Assembly (NCBI GenBank): GCA_029261155.1
Contig: JAJDBW010000030.1
Coordinates: 1-32,608 of the forward strand
Source of the DNA: Nitrospirota bacterium
GTDB taxonomy: Bacteria; Nitrospirota; Nitrospiria; SBBL01; JAADHI01
Direction of reading: 5' to 3'
Length of the DNA: 32,608 nucleotides
How positions within the stretch are numbered: position 1 is the stretch's first letter; each line of letters begins with the position of its first letter. The position numbers were made by a program, and so were the translations under genes. This document shows, in pieces, positions 13,935 to 25,017 of this stretch. The notes under the pieces are model-generated. The model had not been told where the DNA came from. It ran no database searches and was given only the letters and a program-made list of their open reading frames with translations.

Positions 13935-15444
13935 GCAGGAAGAGATCACAAGCGTTTTACAAAAATATATAGAAGGATATAAATCTCACGTCACCTTTGA
14001 GGAATCTGGCGCCGTCTTGAGTGTCGGTGACGGCATTGCCCGTATATCCGGTTTGAAGAATGCGATGGCGGGTGAGCTGGTTTCTTTTCCCAATGACGTT
14101 GTCGGCATGTTGTTGAATCTCGAAAAGGACGATGTCGGTGCCATTCTCTTTGGAGAAACACGTCTCATTAAAGAAGGGGACGTCGTCAAAAGAACCGGGA
14201 AGATTGCTCAAATTCCGGTTGGCGAGGCAATGAAAGGCCGTGTGGTCGATGCTTTGGGTCGTCCCATTGATGGCAAAGGCCCGATCGTCACCGATGAATT
14301 CCGCGTTCTCGAAGGGCTGGCTCCCAGTGTAATCGAGCGCCAATCGGTCTCCGAGCCCGTACAAACAGGTCTAAAAGCCATTGACGCGATGATTCCCATT
14401 GGCCGAGGACAGCGAGAGCTCATTATCGGAGACCGTCAAACCGGTAAAACCGCTATCGCGATCGACACCATTATCAATCAGAAGAAGAGCGATATCTATT
14501 GTATTTATGTCGCAGTGGGCCAAAAATCCTCTAACGTCGCCGCCGTGGTCAAAATCCTTGAAGAACATGGTGCAATGGAATACACCACCGTCGTTTCCGC
14601 CACAGCGAACGAACCGGCTTCAATGCAATACATCGCGCCTTATGCCGGATGCACTTTGGGTGAAGCCTTCATGTATAACGGAAAAGCGGCCCTGGTGATT
14701 TATGACGATCTCTCTAAGCATGCCACCGCCTATCGCCAGCTTTCGCTCCTCCTTCGTCGCCCTCCGGGCCGTGAGGCTTTTCCAGGCGACGTCTTCTTTC
14801 TGCATTCACGTCTGCTCGAACGTGCGGCCAAACTCAGTGAGGACAAGGGAGGCGGATCCTTAACGGCACTTCCCATTATTGAAACGCAAGCGGGAGATGT
14901 GTCGGCCTACATTCCCACCAATGTCATTTCGATTACCGACGGCCAAATTTATCTCGAACCTGATCTGTTTTATTCGGGTGTACGTCCCGCGATTAACGTC
15001 GGACTTTCCGTCTCCAGAGTCGGGGGATCGGCACAAACAAAGGCCATGAAAAAAGTGGCGGGAACCTTGCGACTCGATTTGGCGCAATATCGCGAATTAG
15101 CGGCCTTCGCTCAATTCGGCTCTGACTTGGATAAATCGACGCTTGCCCAACTAAAAAGGGGCGAGAAAATGGTTGAGGTTCTCAAGCAGGGTCAATACCA
15201 TCCCTATTCTCTCGCCCAACAAGTAATGGCAATTTATGCCGGCACCGCGGGTCATCTTGATGATTTGAATTCAGGCGATGTAGAGGCCTTCGAGGCGGCT
15301 TTTTTGAAAATGATGGCGGATCAGCACCCTGAGGTCATTCAAGAAATCGAACAAAACAAAAAACTTGACGAGGCCTTAAACAAAAAAATGGACGACGCCA
15401 TCATCGCCTTTAAAAAAGGGTGGCAGCCGACGGGAGCCGTTTAG
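13918..15444 (+). CDS. atpA: ATP synthase subunit alpha
   Basis: The 508-residue non-catalytic nucleotide-binding subunit of F1. The P-loop GDRQTGKT is at 171-178. The arginine that reaches into the catalytic site is in [10 protein letters not shown], and the C-terminal helical domain is complete. The length is typical. The ATG at 13918 lies 17 bases inside atpH and follows GAGAAGGGGA; a TTG two codons later is an alternative. Confidence 0.97.
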   Translation: MLLKIKQEEITSVLQKYIEGYKSHVTFEESGAVLSVGDGIARISGLKNAMAGELVSFPNDVVGMLLNLEKDDVGAILFGETRLIKEGDVVKRTGKIAQIPVGEAMKGRVVDALGRPIDGKGPIVTDEFRVLEGLAPSVIERQSVSEPVQTGLKAIDAMIPIGRGQRELIIGDRQTGKTAIAIDTIINQKKSDIYCIYVAVGQKSSNVAAVVKILEEHGAMEYTTVVSATANEPASMQYIAPYAGCTLGEAFMYNGKAALVIYDDLSKHATAYRQLSLLLRRPPGREAFPGDVFFLHSRLLERAAKLSEDKGGGSLTALPIIETQAGDVSAYIPTNVISITDGQIYLEPDLFYSGVRPAINVGLSVSRVGGSAQTKAMKKVAGTLRLDLAQYRELAAFAQFGSDLDKSTLAQLKRGEKMVEVLKQGQYHPYSLAQQVMAIYAGTAGHLDDLNSGDVEAFEAAFLKMMADQHPEVIQEIEQNKKLDEALNKKMDDAIIAFKKGWQPTGAV

Positions 15445-15448
15445 TCAG

Positions 15449-16303
15449 ATGGCCGAAACCCTTCGCGAGCTAAAAACTCGCATCCGTTCCGCAAAAAAAA
15501 CCCAGCAGATTACCAAAACGATGCAAATGGTTGCCGCATCTCGCCTTAAAAAGTCGGAGATGATTTTTCGTCGTGCGAAGCCCTACCACGAAAAGATGGA
15601 GATCTTTCTATCGCATTTAATGGAATCGTCACAAGGGATCTCGCACCCTTTTTTTGAAGCGCGCGAGGTTAAAAAGATTGCCTTAGTGATTGTGACTTCC
15701 GACCGTGGCCTTTGTGGCGCTTACAACACCAGTGTCATCAACCGTGCCGAGTCTTTTTTAAAAGAAGAGAGACAACAACCGGTCGAACTCATTCTAATCG
15801 GTAAAAAGGGTTACGACTATTTTAAACGGCGACAATGGCCGATTCTCCTTAAATTTTTAGATCTGTCGGGACGGCCTGATAGAGAACTTATCTCAGAGAT
15901 CACCAAGCAGCTGATTGAGGCCTATCTTTCGGGAAATGTGGATGAAGTGAGTGTGATTTACACGGAATTTGTCTCGGCCTTGTCGAACAAACCTGTACTA
16001 AAGAAATTTCTCAATTTACAAGAATCGACTTCTGGATTGAAGTCCGACTTTATATTCGAACCCGATGTTGATACCATCGTCGATCATTTTTTAAACCGCC
16101 AAATCGCGTCAAGAATGTACACGGCACTTTTAGAATCCTTTACCGCGGAAAATTCTTCCCGGATGGTCGCAATGAAAAGTGCGACCGACAGTGCGAAAGA
16201 AATGATTGATCGTCTGAGCTTGATGGGAAATAAAGCGCGCCAGGCGGCCATTACAAAAGAGATCTTGGAAATTGTGACGGCCGGCGAGGCAATGAAGGCT
16301 TAA
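15449..16303 (+). CDS. atpG: ATP synthase subunit gamma
   Basis: The 284-residue central-shaft subunit. Family hallmarks are the N-terminal coiled-coil strand (RIRSAKKTQQITKTMQMVAASRL), the middle TSDRGLCGAYN segment and the C-terminal ATDSAKEMIDRL...AAITKEILEIV helix that rotates inside the alpha/beta barrel. It begins four bases after the atpA stop codon. I see no inserted redox loop of the chloroplast type. Confidence 0.97.
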   Translation: MAETLRELKTRIRSAKKTQQITKTMQMVAASRLKKSEMIFRRAKPYHEKMEIFLSHLMESSQGISHPFFEAREVKKIALVIVTSDRGLCGAYNTSVINRAESFLKEERQQPVELILIGKKGYDYFKRRQWPILLKFLDLSGRPDRELISEITKQLIEAYLSGNVDEVSVIYTEFVSALSNKPVLKKFLNLQESTSGLKSDFIFEPDVDTIVDHFLNRQIASRMYTALLESFTAENSSRMVAMKSATDSAKEMIDRLSLMGNKARQAAITKEILEIVTAGEAMKA

Positions 16304-16318
16304 CTCTATACTCCCAAT

Positions 16319-16342
16319 CATCCCTGAACGAAGACAGGGATG
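16319..16342 (+). repeat. Hairpin between atpG and atpD
   Basis: CATCCCTG (16319-16326) and CAGGGATG (16335-16342) form a perfect 8-bp stem with an 8-base loop. No true T-tract follows (TTATTGTGT), so it may be an RNA-processing or stability element inside the operon, not a full terminator. Confidence 0.6.
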
Positions 16343-16363
16343 TTATTGTGTACGGGAATTTAA

Positions 16364-17782
<1,419 letters not shown>

Positions 17783-17809
17783 TTGAAAATAAACGGGCGG
17801 TAAGCGCAT

Positions 17810-18088
17810 ATGGCAGCTCAAACTTTTCATCTCACGGTGATTACACCGGATCAAATATTTTTTGAAGGTCAGGTCGGGTCCATTATTGCTCCCGGCGGGG
17901 CTGGAAGCCTTGGTGTGTTGGCCAACCATGCCCCATTGCTTTCGACCTTAGAACCCGGTCGCCTCGTACTCACAAAATCCGATGGCAAAAAACAAACACT
18001 TACAATCGGACCCGGCTTTCTCGATATTCTCAACAACGAAGTGACGCTGCTGACCGATTCAGTTCAAGCCAGTCCGGATTCAAAATAA
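17810..18088 (+). CDS. atpC: ATP synthase subunit epsilon, short form
   Basis: A 92-residue epsilon subunit holding only the N-terminal beta-sandwich (FHLTVITPDQIFFEGQVGSI, then GSLGVLANHAPLLSTLEPG, then GPGFLDILNNEVTLLTD). The usual protein is 130-140 residues and ends in two helices that can extend into F1 and block ATP hydrolysis. Here it stops at SPDSK. The three frames after the stop show no helical-domain sequence, so this does not look like a frameshift. Natural short forms are known, for example in Chlorobium. The enzyme therefore probably lacks epsilon-type self-inhibition. It is the last gene of the operon. Confidence 0.93.
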   Translation: MAAQTFHLTVITPDQIFFEGQVGSIIAPGGAGSLGVLANHAPLLSTLEPGRLVLTKSDGKKQTLTIGPGFLDILNNEVTLLTDSVQASPDSK

Positions 18089-18145
18089 ACACGACACCGA
18101 CCATTGTCTCTCCCATCACTTTCTTCCAGACAACCCTTTCCAATT

Positions 18146-18175
18146 TTGACGGATCCTGAGTCGTCCGCATACACT
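18146..18175 (+). promoter_or_regulatory. Possible promoter for the HAD gene
   Basis: TTGACG (18146-18151), 18 bases, then TACACT (18170-18175), about 33 bases before the start codon. Matches are moderate. Confidence 0.35.
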
Positions 18176-18208
18176 ATGAATAGACTTAGTTTGAAGGAGA
18201 AATAGAAC

Positions 18209-18859
18209 ATGCTTCCATGGCATGATATCGATTTTGCTTTATTAGATATGGATGGAACGATATTGGATCGTTATTTCGATGACTATTTTTGGGAGGAACA
18301 TGTCCCGAAACGCTATGCCATGGGCAAGAAAATCTCCTACGAAAAAGCACGGCGAAAACTACTCGCGGCCTACAAAGCTGAGGAAAAAACGCTGAATTGG
18401 ACCGATGTCGATTATTGGTCCAATCGCCTGGGTCTCGATATCGTTGCAATGAAAGAGGAGATTCGGGATCAAGTCCGCATTCATCCCGGTGTCGAAACCT
18501 TCCTTCAATTTTTACGCGATCAACAAAAAGCCGTTATCCTCGTTACCAACGCCCACCCGAAAACAGTTAAGATCAAACTCGAGCAAACTTTACTTTTGCC
18601 CTATTTCGATACGGTGCTCTGTTCCAGCGATGTGGGCTTGCCAAAAGAAGAGATCGGTTTTTGGCGAGAGGCCGAATCGGTGCTTCAATTCAATAAGGCG
18701 CGATCGGTCTTAGTGGATGATAATGAAGATGTGCTCCTTGCGGCCCACACCTTTGGCATTAAACACCTGCTCCACAAACATCATGCCAGTAGCCGAGCCC
18801 CCAAAGAAGCCGCAGGTATCTTTCCAGCCCTCGATTACTTCACGCAATTACTTCCTTAA
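18209..18859 (+). CDS. yrfG: HAD-family nucleotidase, YrfG-like
   Basis: A 216-residue haloacid-dehalogenase phosphatase. Motif I is LLDMDGTILD (nucleophile Asp13, acid Asp15), motif II VTNAHP, the motif III lysine is in GLPKEEIGFW and motif IV is VLVDDNEDVL. The opening WHDIDFALLDMDGT and the segments FDDYFWEEHVP and LNWTDVDYWSNRLGLDI match Escherichia coli YrfG (NudG-like GMP/IMP 5'-nucleotidase), so a purine nucleotide substrate is plausible. The strong ribosome binding site AAGGAGAAA precedes ATG 18209. It follows atpC but appears to have its own promoter. It is convergent with manB. Confidence 0.85.
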   Translation: MLPWHDIDFALLDMDGTILDRYFDDYFWEEHVPKRYAMGKKISYEKARRKLLAAYKAEEKTLNWTDVDYWSNRLGLDIVAMKEEIRDQVRIHPGVETFLQFLRDQQKAVILVTNAHPKTVKIKLEQTLLLPYFDTVLCSSDVGLPKEEIGFWREAESVLQFNKARSVLVDDNEDVLLAAHTFGIKHLLHKHHASSRAPKEAAGIFPALDYFTQLLP

Positions 18860-18882
18860 AGCACGGCAGGGCATTCTTATTT

Positions 18883-20232
18883 TTATTCGATGAAGCTTGC
18901 GAGGACTTTATTGATGAGATTTTGGTGTTCGGCTAAGATTACTGAGCTGCTGGCTTCGAAACGCAGAACCAAGGCCGGTTGAGTGTTGGACGCCCGGATG
19001 AGCCCCCAACCGTCTTCGAATAAAATGCGAACCCCGTCGATATCGATAATCTTATATCGCTCCGCAAAATAGGCACGGCACTTTTCAACGACCTCAAATT
19101 TTTTATCATCCGCACAATCGACTCGGATTTCAGGTGTGGTGAAGCTTTTTGGAAGATCCAAAAAATAAGCGGAGAGCGGTTTGTTTTCTTTAACCAGAAT
19201 TTCGATCAATCGGCAAGCGGCATAGAGCGCGTCGTCGTAGCCGAAGTAGCGATCTGAGAAAAAGAGATGGCCACTCATTTCACCCGCCAAAAGCGCACCA
19301 CTCTCTTTCATCTTCGATTTAATCAAGGAATGACCGGTCTTCCACATGATGGCATGTCCGCCAAGACGCGTGACTTCATCATACAAAATTTGCGAGGCCT
19401 TGACTTCGGAAATAATCGTGGCGCCCGGATGCGTTTTTAAGATTTCACGCGCAAAGAAAAGCGTAAGTCGATCACCCCAGATAATCTCGCCATGTTCGTC
19501 AACGGCACCGATACGGTCGCCATCACCATCAAAAGCGATCCCCACGTCGGCCTTGTGTTCTTTGACGGCGGCAATCAAATCGGCCAAATTTTCTGCAACG
19601 GTGGGGTCGGGATGGTGATTTGGAAAAGTCCCATCGGGTTCACAAAAAAGCGGAACGATCTCGCAATCGAGTGCTTCAAAAAGCGTTTCCGCAATGAGGC
19701 CTGCCGCACCGTTTCCACAATCAATAACGACTTTTTTATTCTTAAAAGAAGGAAAGGCTTGAACGAAATAGTTGAGATAGGCCTTTAAAAAATTGGGTTC
19801 AGAGCTCAGCTGGCCTTCATGCTCGCCACGGTCAAAATCCTCTTGCTCGATCATCTGGCGGATCTTTTGTATTTCGTCGCCATGCAGTGTATGTTGCCCG
19901 CTGCACAGCTTGAAGCCGTTGTATTGGCCGGGATTATGACTGGCGGTTATCATCACACCGCCGTCGACCTTTAAGTTAAAAAGTGAAAAATAAAGCACAG
20001 GGGTCGGACATTTTCCGATGTCGACGACATCAACACCGCAAGTGAGCAGGCCCGATAATAGCGCTTGGCGCATATTCTCTGCGCTAAGCCGGACATCATA
20101 GCCAAGGGCGATGCGCTTGGCGCCCCGCCGGTGCATCAGGGTCCCGAAGGCCTTTCCGATGCCATTGGCAATTTCTTCCGTTAAATCTTCCCCAACGATG
20201 CCTCGAATATCATATTCGCGAAAGATAGACAC
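18883..20232 (-). CDS. manB: Phosphomannomutase/phosphoglucomutase
   Basis: A 449-residue alpha-D-phosphohexomutase that interconverts mannose-6-phosphate and mannose-1-phosphate (and often the glucose forms). It opens with the family's FREYDIRGIVGEDL. The phosphoserine loop is ITASHNP with Ser98, the Mg loop is DGDGDR (Asp235, 237, 239), the sugar-binding loop is AGEMSGH and the phosphate-binding loop RASNTQPAL is near the end. The form is that of AlgC/ManB. It lies 10 bases after manC on the same strand, so the pair supplies GDP-mannose for polysaccharide or LPS. The symbol algC would fit equally. Confidence 0.93.
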   Translation of the reverse strand: MSIFREYDIRGIVGEDLTEEIANGIGKAFGTLMHRRGAKRIALGYDVRLSAENMRQALLSGLLTCGVDVVDIGKCPTPVLYFSLFNLKVDGGVMITASHNPGQYNGFKLCSGQHTLHGDEIQKIRQMIEQEDFDRGEHEGQLSSEPNFLKAYLNYFVQAFPSFKNKKVVIDCGNGAAGLIAETLFEALDCEIVPLFCEPDGTFPNHHPDPTVAENLADLIAAVKEHKADVGIAFDGDGDRIGAVDEHGEIIWGDRLTLFFAREILKTHPGATIISEVKASQILYDEVTRLGGHAIMWKTGHSLIKSKMKESGALLAGEMSGHLFFSDRYFGYDDALYAACRLIEILVKENKPLSAYFLDLPKSFTTPEIRVDCADDKKFEVVEKCRAYFAERYKIIDIDGVRILFEDGWGLIRASNTQPALVLRFEASSSVILAEHQNLINKVLASFIE

Positions 20233-20242
20233 TTAAAGCAAC

Positions 20243-21682
20243 CTAGCCTTTCTTCTTTTCAATTCTGCCGTTTTTAGCGCGACCGTAATCATCTTGGTAA
20301 CGGACAATATCGTCTTCGCCGAGATAGCGTCCGGATTGGACTTCGATGAGTTGAAGTGGCTCGTCGGTCGGATTCTCCAGGCGGTGTTTAACTCCCATCG
20401 GTACGAAGGTGCTCTGATTTTCTTGAATGGTGTACACGCTTTCGCCGCAGGTCACGCGTGCGGTGCCCGACACCACAACCCAGTGCTCGCTCCGTTTTTT
20501 ATGGCGTTGAAGCGAGAGTCGAGAATGCGGGTTAACCACGATGCGCTTGATTTTGTAACCTGGGCCCTCCTCCAAGGTTGTAAAGCTGCCCCAGGCCCTG
20601 ATGATCGTCCGGTGAACGCGATGGGATTCCGCTTTCTTTGCTTTGAGAATCGCCACCACCTTTTTGACGTCCTGTGCCGAGGCTTTGTCGCAGACGAGTG
20701 TGGCATCGTCGGTGTCGGCGACAACAATGTTGTCCAAGCCAACGACGGCGATCATCCGCTTATCGCCATAGATTGTGCTATTTTTACTATCGACATTCAC
20801 CACGTTTCCCGTGATGATGTTTCCGTCCGCGTCCTTCGGGATGACCTCATCCAAGGCATTCCATGAGCCGACATCCTCCCAACCCATGTCCGTCGGAATG
20901 ACCGCGATTCGATCCGATTTTTCGAGAATGCCGTAGTCCACCGATGTGGCGGGGAGCTCTGCGTAAATGGCCTCTAGGCAGTCTCCTTCCTCCTTTGTTC
21001 CTATTTTATCCTCGATCGCTTTAAGTCCTTCAGAAAGCTCTGGCAAGAAGCGTTCAATCTCAGTCAATATGGTCGAGACCTTCCATACAAATATCCCGGT
21101 ATTCCAGAAAAAAGCGTCTTTTTGAAAAAAACCCTCTGCGATTTCGAGCTTCGGTTTTTCGATAAAACGAAGCACCTTTGAGGCAGGGGAATTCTCACTT
21201 AAGACCTTGCCCCGTTCAATATAACCATAAGCCGTTTCCGGACGTGTCGGTTTCGCTCCGATGGTCACCAAGTAGCCTTCTTCGGCAAGTTGCTCGGCTT
21301 GACGGAGGGCGTTTAGAAAGACGGGCGTATGTCGCACGAAATGGTCTGCAGATAACACGACCATAACGCCGTCTTGAAGTTGCTTTCGAAGGGTGACGGC
21401 AGCGAGTCCAATCGCGGCGGCGGTGTTCCGGCCAAAGGGTTCCGAAATAAAGTGAGGACCCAATTCACCACTTGAAGGGAGTTGTAATTGTATTTGTTCG
21501 GCCTGTTTTGGATTGGTTACAATATAAAGCTGCTTGGATGGAATGAGGTCGGAGACACGCGAAAGCGTGGCCTGAATTAGGGTTTGGTTTCCAAAAATAT
21601 TAAGCAGTTGTTTTGGATATTCCTCGCGGCTCAAAGGCCAAAAGCGTGTTCCGCTCCCTCCTGCCAATATTACCCCATACAT
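20243..21682 (-). CDS. manC: Mannose-1-phosphate guanylyltransferase/mannose-6-phosphate isomerase
   Basis: A 479-residue two-domain enzyme. Residues 1 to about 350 are the nucleotidyltransferase, with the GTP-binding signature GGSGTRFWPLSREEYPKQLL (8-27), the FIEKP motif and DYGILEKSD; it makes GDP-mannose. The C-terminal 100 residues are the type II phosphomannose isomerase cupin, with HSRLSLQRHKKRSEHWVVV and FVPMGVKHRLENP. Both steps feed the GDP-mannose pool. It is first in a two-gene operon with manB. The likely ribosome binding site is AAAGGGTGA before ATG 21682. Confidence 0.95.
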   Translation of the reverse strand: MYGVILAGGSGTRFWPLSREEYPKQLLNIFGNQTLIQATLSRVSDLIPSKQLYIVTNPKQAEQIQLQLPSSGELGPHFISEPFGRNTAAAIGLAAVTLRKQLQDGVMVVLSADHFVRHTPVFLNALRQAEQLAEEGYLVTIGAKPTRPETAYGYIERGKVLSENSPASKVLRFIEKPKLEIAEGFFQKDAFFWNTGIFVWKVSTILTEIERFLPELSEGLKAIEDKIGTKEEGDCLEAIYAELPATSVDYGILEKSDRIAVIPTDMGWEDVGSWNALDEVIPKDADGNIITGNVVNVDSKNSTIYGDKRMIAVVGLDNIVVADTDDATLVCDKASAQDVKKVVAILKAKKAESHRVHRTIIRAWGSFTTLEEGPGYKIKRIVVNPHSRLSLQRHKKRSEHWVVVSGTARVTCGESVYTIQENQSTFVPMGVKHRLENPTDEPLQLIEVQSGRYLGEDDIVRYQDDYGRAKNGRIEKKKG

Positions 21683-21943
21683 ACCATCACCCTTTAAAAT
21701 AATTTGCGAATCCTGTCTCCATTCGAATTGTCTGATGTAATCGAAGACTTAGTCAACAGGAGTCCGTGGTTTGGACTTGCCTTTAGTAAACGGACAAATA
21801 CTTAGCGAAGACGACTTATTCCCAGAATTTCATTTTGGTAAATATATCAAAGAGATCCCATGAATGCAAGACATTCAAAGGCTTGAGATTCGCCGCCTCT
21901 ATTTTCACATTGAAGTCCCTCCTCAATTGCTCTATTCTTCCAA

Positions 21944-22666
21944 ATGATGAATAACAAGGTATGTTTGATTACAGGTGGCGGTCGCGGCATCGGTCGCGCG
22001 ACCGCAAGCCTTTTTTCCGATAAAGGCGCGAAGGTTGCCATTTGTGCCCGGAGTCCGGGCGAGCTTCGTGGCGTGGCTAAAGAGATTGAAGCCGCAGGCG
22101 GAAAGGTGCGTTCTTTTCAGATCGATCTCGCTTCCCAGCGGGAGGTCATCCGGATGGTGGAGCAGATTGTTTCGGAGTGGGGCCAAATCGATTTTTTGAT
22201 CAATAATGCCGGCGTCTTGGGGCACCGGGGCACGCTGGCGACCACGCCGCCCGAGACTTGGGAAGAAGTCATGCGCATTAATTTAAACGGGACCTTTTTT
22301 GTGACGCAAGCGGTCGTGCGTAAGATGATCCCACGCCGTTCCGGAACAATCCTTTCATTGAGCTCTTCTGTCGGCCGAAAGGGCCGTGCTGGATGGGGCG
22401 CCTATTCTGTCTCGAAATTCGGCTTGGAAGGCATGATGCAGTGTCTTGCCGAAGAAGTGGCCGCGTTCGGTATTCGTGTGATTACTTTAAATCCGGAAGC
22501 CACGCGCAGCAAGATGCGGGCTTTGGCCTATCCGAAGGAAGATCCTAAAACCTTAAAAAAGCCGCAGGCCGTCGCGGAAGCCCTCCTTTACTTGGCCGAA
22601 TCGGAAGATCTCAGCCTGCACGGCACATCTCTTAATCTTTCGGAATTACCGATCCATGTCGATTGA
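21944..22666 (+). CDS. Short-chain dehydrogenase/reductase
   Basis: A 240-residue classical SDR. The NAD(P)-binding motif TGGGRGIG is at residues 10-17, INNAG at 86-90, the catalytic Ser is in SLSSSVG (about 138-144), and Tyr154 and Lys158 are in AYSVSKFG. Arg39 in ICARS suggests a preference for NADP(H). It resembles FabG-like 3-oxoacyl reductases, but the substrate cannot be told. It overlaps or abuts the next gene, a medium-chain dehydrogenase, so the two probably act on related substrates. Confidence 0.88.
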   Translation: MMNNKVCLITGGGRGIGRATASLFSDKGAKVAICARSPGELRGVAKEIEAAGGKVRSFQIDLASQREVIRMVEQIVSEWGQIDFLINNAGVLGHRGTLATTPPETWEEVMRINLNGTFFVTQAVVRKMIPRRSGTILSLSSSVGRKGRAGWGAYSVSKFGLEGMMQCLAEEVAAFGIRVITLNPEATRSKMRALAYPKEDPKTLKKPQAVAEALLYLAESEDLSLHGTSLNLSELPIHVD

Positions 22667-22682
22667 AGACCGTTTCCAAACC

Positions 22683-23711
22683 ATGAAAGCCGTGCGTTTT
22701 CTGCGCTTCGGGGGGCCGGAGGTCCTGATCTACGAAGACGCCCCGAAGCCGATACCTGGCCTCGATGAAGTCCTCATCCGGGTGAAGGCCTGCGCCCTGA
22801 ATCACCTCGATCTTTGGATTGGGGGAGGCATTCCGGCTTATCAAACCTCACTTCCCCATATTCCAGGTTGCGATGTTTCGGGTGTTATTGAAGGCCTTGG
22901 TGGCAATGTCTCCGCGCTTTCAATTGGACAGCGGGTCTTTATCGCCCCGGGCCTTTCTTGTTTTCGATGTCAGTATTGTCTTTCCGGTGCAGACCATCTT
23001 TGCGACCAATACCGTATTTTGGGGGCTGCGACGGATGGCGGCTACGCCGAATTTGTAAAGGCACCCGCAACGAATATCATGGCCATACCGGATTCCCTTA
23101 CTTATGAACACGCCGCGGCCTTTCCATTGACCTTCTTGACCGCTTGGCATATGTTGGTTTCCCGCGCCGCGCTGCGTCCAGGACAAGACCTCCTCGTATT
23201 GGCCGGTGGAAGCGGTGTTGGGAGTGCGGCAATTCAGATTGGAAAATTAATGGGCGCGCGCGTGATCGCAACGGCAGGCAATACGGCCAAATTAGAAACC
23301 GCACGCCAAATGGGGGCCGATATTGTTATCGATTATACCCAAGACGATTTCGCGAGCAAGGTTGCTGAAATAACGGATAAGCGGGGTGTCGATGTTGTCT
23401 TCGAGCATGTCGGCCCCTCCACCTTTGGGAAAAGCCTTCGATCCCTGGCCCCGCAGGGCACCTTGGTGACCTGCGGGGCGACGAGTGGTCCGACGACCGA
23501 GATTGATCTTCGCTACGTTTTTTCTCGGGAGTTGACGATTATGGGGGCGAAGATGGGGCCGCGTGCGGACTTGAATACGGTCGCACGATTAGTCGGGGAG
23601 GGGAAATTAAAACCGATAATCGATTCGACATATCCGCTTTCGGAAGCGCGCGCCGCGCAAGAAAAAATGCAATCTCGCGATTTCTTTGGCAAGATCGTCC
23701 TCAGGCCCTAG
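22683..23711 (+). CDS. Medium-chain zinc-type dehydrogenase/quinone oxidoreductase
   Basis: An MDR enzyme of about 342 residues (start at ATG 22683, where the family's MKAVRF opening begins; an in-frame ATG at 22656 overlapping the SDR stop is the alternative). The GroES-like domain carries GCDVSGVIEGLG and the four structural-zinc cysteines in SCFRCQYCLSGADHLC. The Rossmann part has VLAGGSGVGSAAIQIGKLMGA. The catalytic-zinc cysteine position of alcohol dehydrogenases reads ALNHLDLW here, as in quinone-oxidoreductase-like members, so a structural zinc without classic catalysis is likely. The substrate is unknown. It forms an operon with the SDR. Confidence 0.85.
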   Translation: MKAVRFLRFGGPEVLIYEDAPKPIPGLDEVLIRVKACALNHLDLWIGGGIPAYQTSLPHIPGCDVSGVIEGLGGNVSALSIGQRVFIAPGLSCFRCQYCLSGADHLCDQYRILGAATDGGYAEFVKAPATNIMAIPDSLTYEHAAAFPLTFLTAWHMLVSRAALRPGQDLLVLAGGSGVGSAAIQIGKLMGARVIATAGNTAKLETARQMGADIVIDYTQDDFASKVAEITDKRGVDVVFEHVGPSTFGKSLRSLAPQGTLVTCGATSGPTTEIDLRYVFSRELTIMGAKMGPRADLNTVARLVGEGKLKPIIDSTYPLSEARAAQEKMQSRDFFGKIVLRP

Positions 23712-23729
23712 CCTGGGCCACGTTTTCGC

Positions 23730-24056
23730 TTAGGGACCGTCGTATTCGTCGGGAAGGAGGAGGGAGATTTCTTCGCCATCCATCTTTACGGGATAGGTTT
23801 TCACTTTTAATTTCGGATTGAGGGGAGAGACGCCATCTTTGATATTAAAACACCAGCGGTGCCAAGGGCAGTATATTTCTTCGCCTTCCAATTCGCCATC
23901 CGCAAGGCCAGCACCTTGGTGCGGGCAGACATTCGAGGTGGCATACACCGTGTCGTTTAAACGAAAGAGCGCAATTTCAAACTTGCCGATCTCGACAACT
24001 AAGCCCGACTTAAAGGGAATATCATTTAGTTTTCCGACTGGGATATAAGGCATCAT
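23730..24056 (-). CDS. Rieske-type [2Fe-2S] ferredoxin
   Basis: A 108-residue soluble Rieske protein. Cluster ligands are Cys44 and His46 (CPHQGA) and Cys63 and His66 (CPWHRWCF). It resembles the small NirD/HcaC-type domains that pass electrons to oxygenases or serve nitrite reductase. There is no signal peptide or membrane segment, so it should work in the cytoplasm. No oxygenase or reductase partner is adjacent; it is convergent with the MDR gene. The start may be Met1 or Met2. Confidence 0.9.
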   Translation of the reverse strand: MMPYIPVGKLNDIPFKSGLVVEIGKFEIALFRLNDTVYATSNVCPHQGAGLADGELEGEEIYCPWHRWCFNIKDGVSPLNPKLKVKTYPVKMDGEEISLLLPDEYDGP

Positions 24057-24200
24057 GTTCTCTTAGGTAAAAGCTTAGCATAATAATTCATAAGGTGGCT
24101 CAGATCAATAAAGAAAACCCATCAGAGGTCTAAAATCGCTTCATCAATTTGGCAATATGGATTGTCGTCACCGGACCTTGCAGGATGAGGAGAAGGTTTT

Positions 24201-24971
24201 ATGGAAAAAACGATTGAACTTAAAATAAATTCCGAAAATAAAATTGCAATGGTTCTTTCCGAGCCGGAAAAACCCAGCGCTAACATTGTACTGCTGTGCC
24301 ACGGGTTTATGTCGAGCAAGGAAAGTAGCACCAATAAAATACTTACGGAGAAACTGCTGGCCAAAAACATCGCCACCTGCCGATTCGATTTCTATGGCCA
24401 CGGCGAGGATGGACATCCATTTCAGGATTTAACCTTGACGCGATGCTTAAACCAAGCCGAAGAAATTATCTCATGGATTACGCAAAGCGATTATTCCAAA
24501 CTCGCCATCATGGGTTCGAGTTATGGAGGATTGGTCGCAATCCTTTTGGCGGCACGGCATCCTGAAACGGTGGCCTTGGGTTTAAAGTGCCCGGTTTCAG
24601 ACTATCCCCCGCTCTGGCATGGGCTCTTGGGGGAAGCGGGGATGAGCGCCTGGAAAAAAGACGGTATTCTCAGTTTTGCCAGCCACGACGGCCGCGCGCG
24701 CCTGGACTATGCCTTTTATGAAGATCTCCTCGGCATCGATGCATACAAAGAAGCGGCGGAAATTCGCGCTTCAACCCTCATCGTCCATGGCGACGCGGAT
24801 GAAGACGTGCCGGTGGAACAAAGCGAGCGCCTTTATCAAACACTGACTTCCAAAAAAGAGTTCGAGAAAATGTCGGGCGCAGACCACCAATTTAACAAAG
24901 ACGAACATTTCGAAAAGATGATCGATCGCCTCCTTCGCGAGTTTGTCGGCGCCTTCAAGGAGAAACCCTAA
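24201..24971 (+). CDS. Alpha/beta hydrolase (serine aminopeptidase S33-type)
   Basis: A 256-residue alpha/beta hydrolase. The oxyanion region is LLCHGFMSSK, the nucleophile elbow is GSSYG with Ser107, the acid is Asp200 (HGDADEDVP) and the base is His229 (GADHQF). This is the esterase/lysophospholipase pattern of the S33 group. There is no signal peptide. GAGGAGAAGG precedes the ATG at 24201, a strong ribosome binding site. It lies 46 bases before the ABC-F gene on the same strand. The substrate is unknown. Confidence 0.88.
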   Translation: MEKTIELKINSENKIAMVLSEPEKPSANIVLLCHGFMSSKESSTNKILTEKLLAKNIATCRFDFYGHGEDGHPFQDLTLTRCLNQAEEIISWITQSDYSKLAIMGSSYGGLVAILLAARHPETVALGLKCPVSDYPPLWHGLLGEAGMSAWKKDGILSFASHDGRARLDYAFYEDLLGIDAYKEAAEIRASTLIVHGDADEDVPVEQSERLYQTLTSKKEFEKMSGADHQFNKDEHFEKMIDRLLREFVGAFKEKP

Positions 24972-25017
24972 AGCTGCGAAGCCCCTTTCCTCGCTCCGCT
25001 TGCCGAGATTGATACCC

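Noticed and set aside
20294-20866. Plus-strand 190-aa frame
   Set aside because: Antisense shadow of manC, whose motifs are complete.
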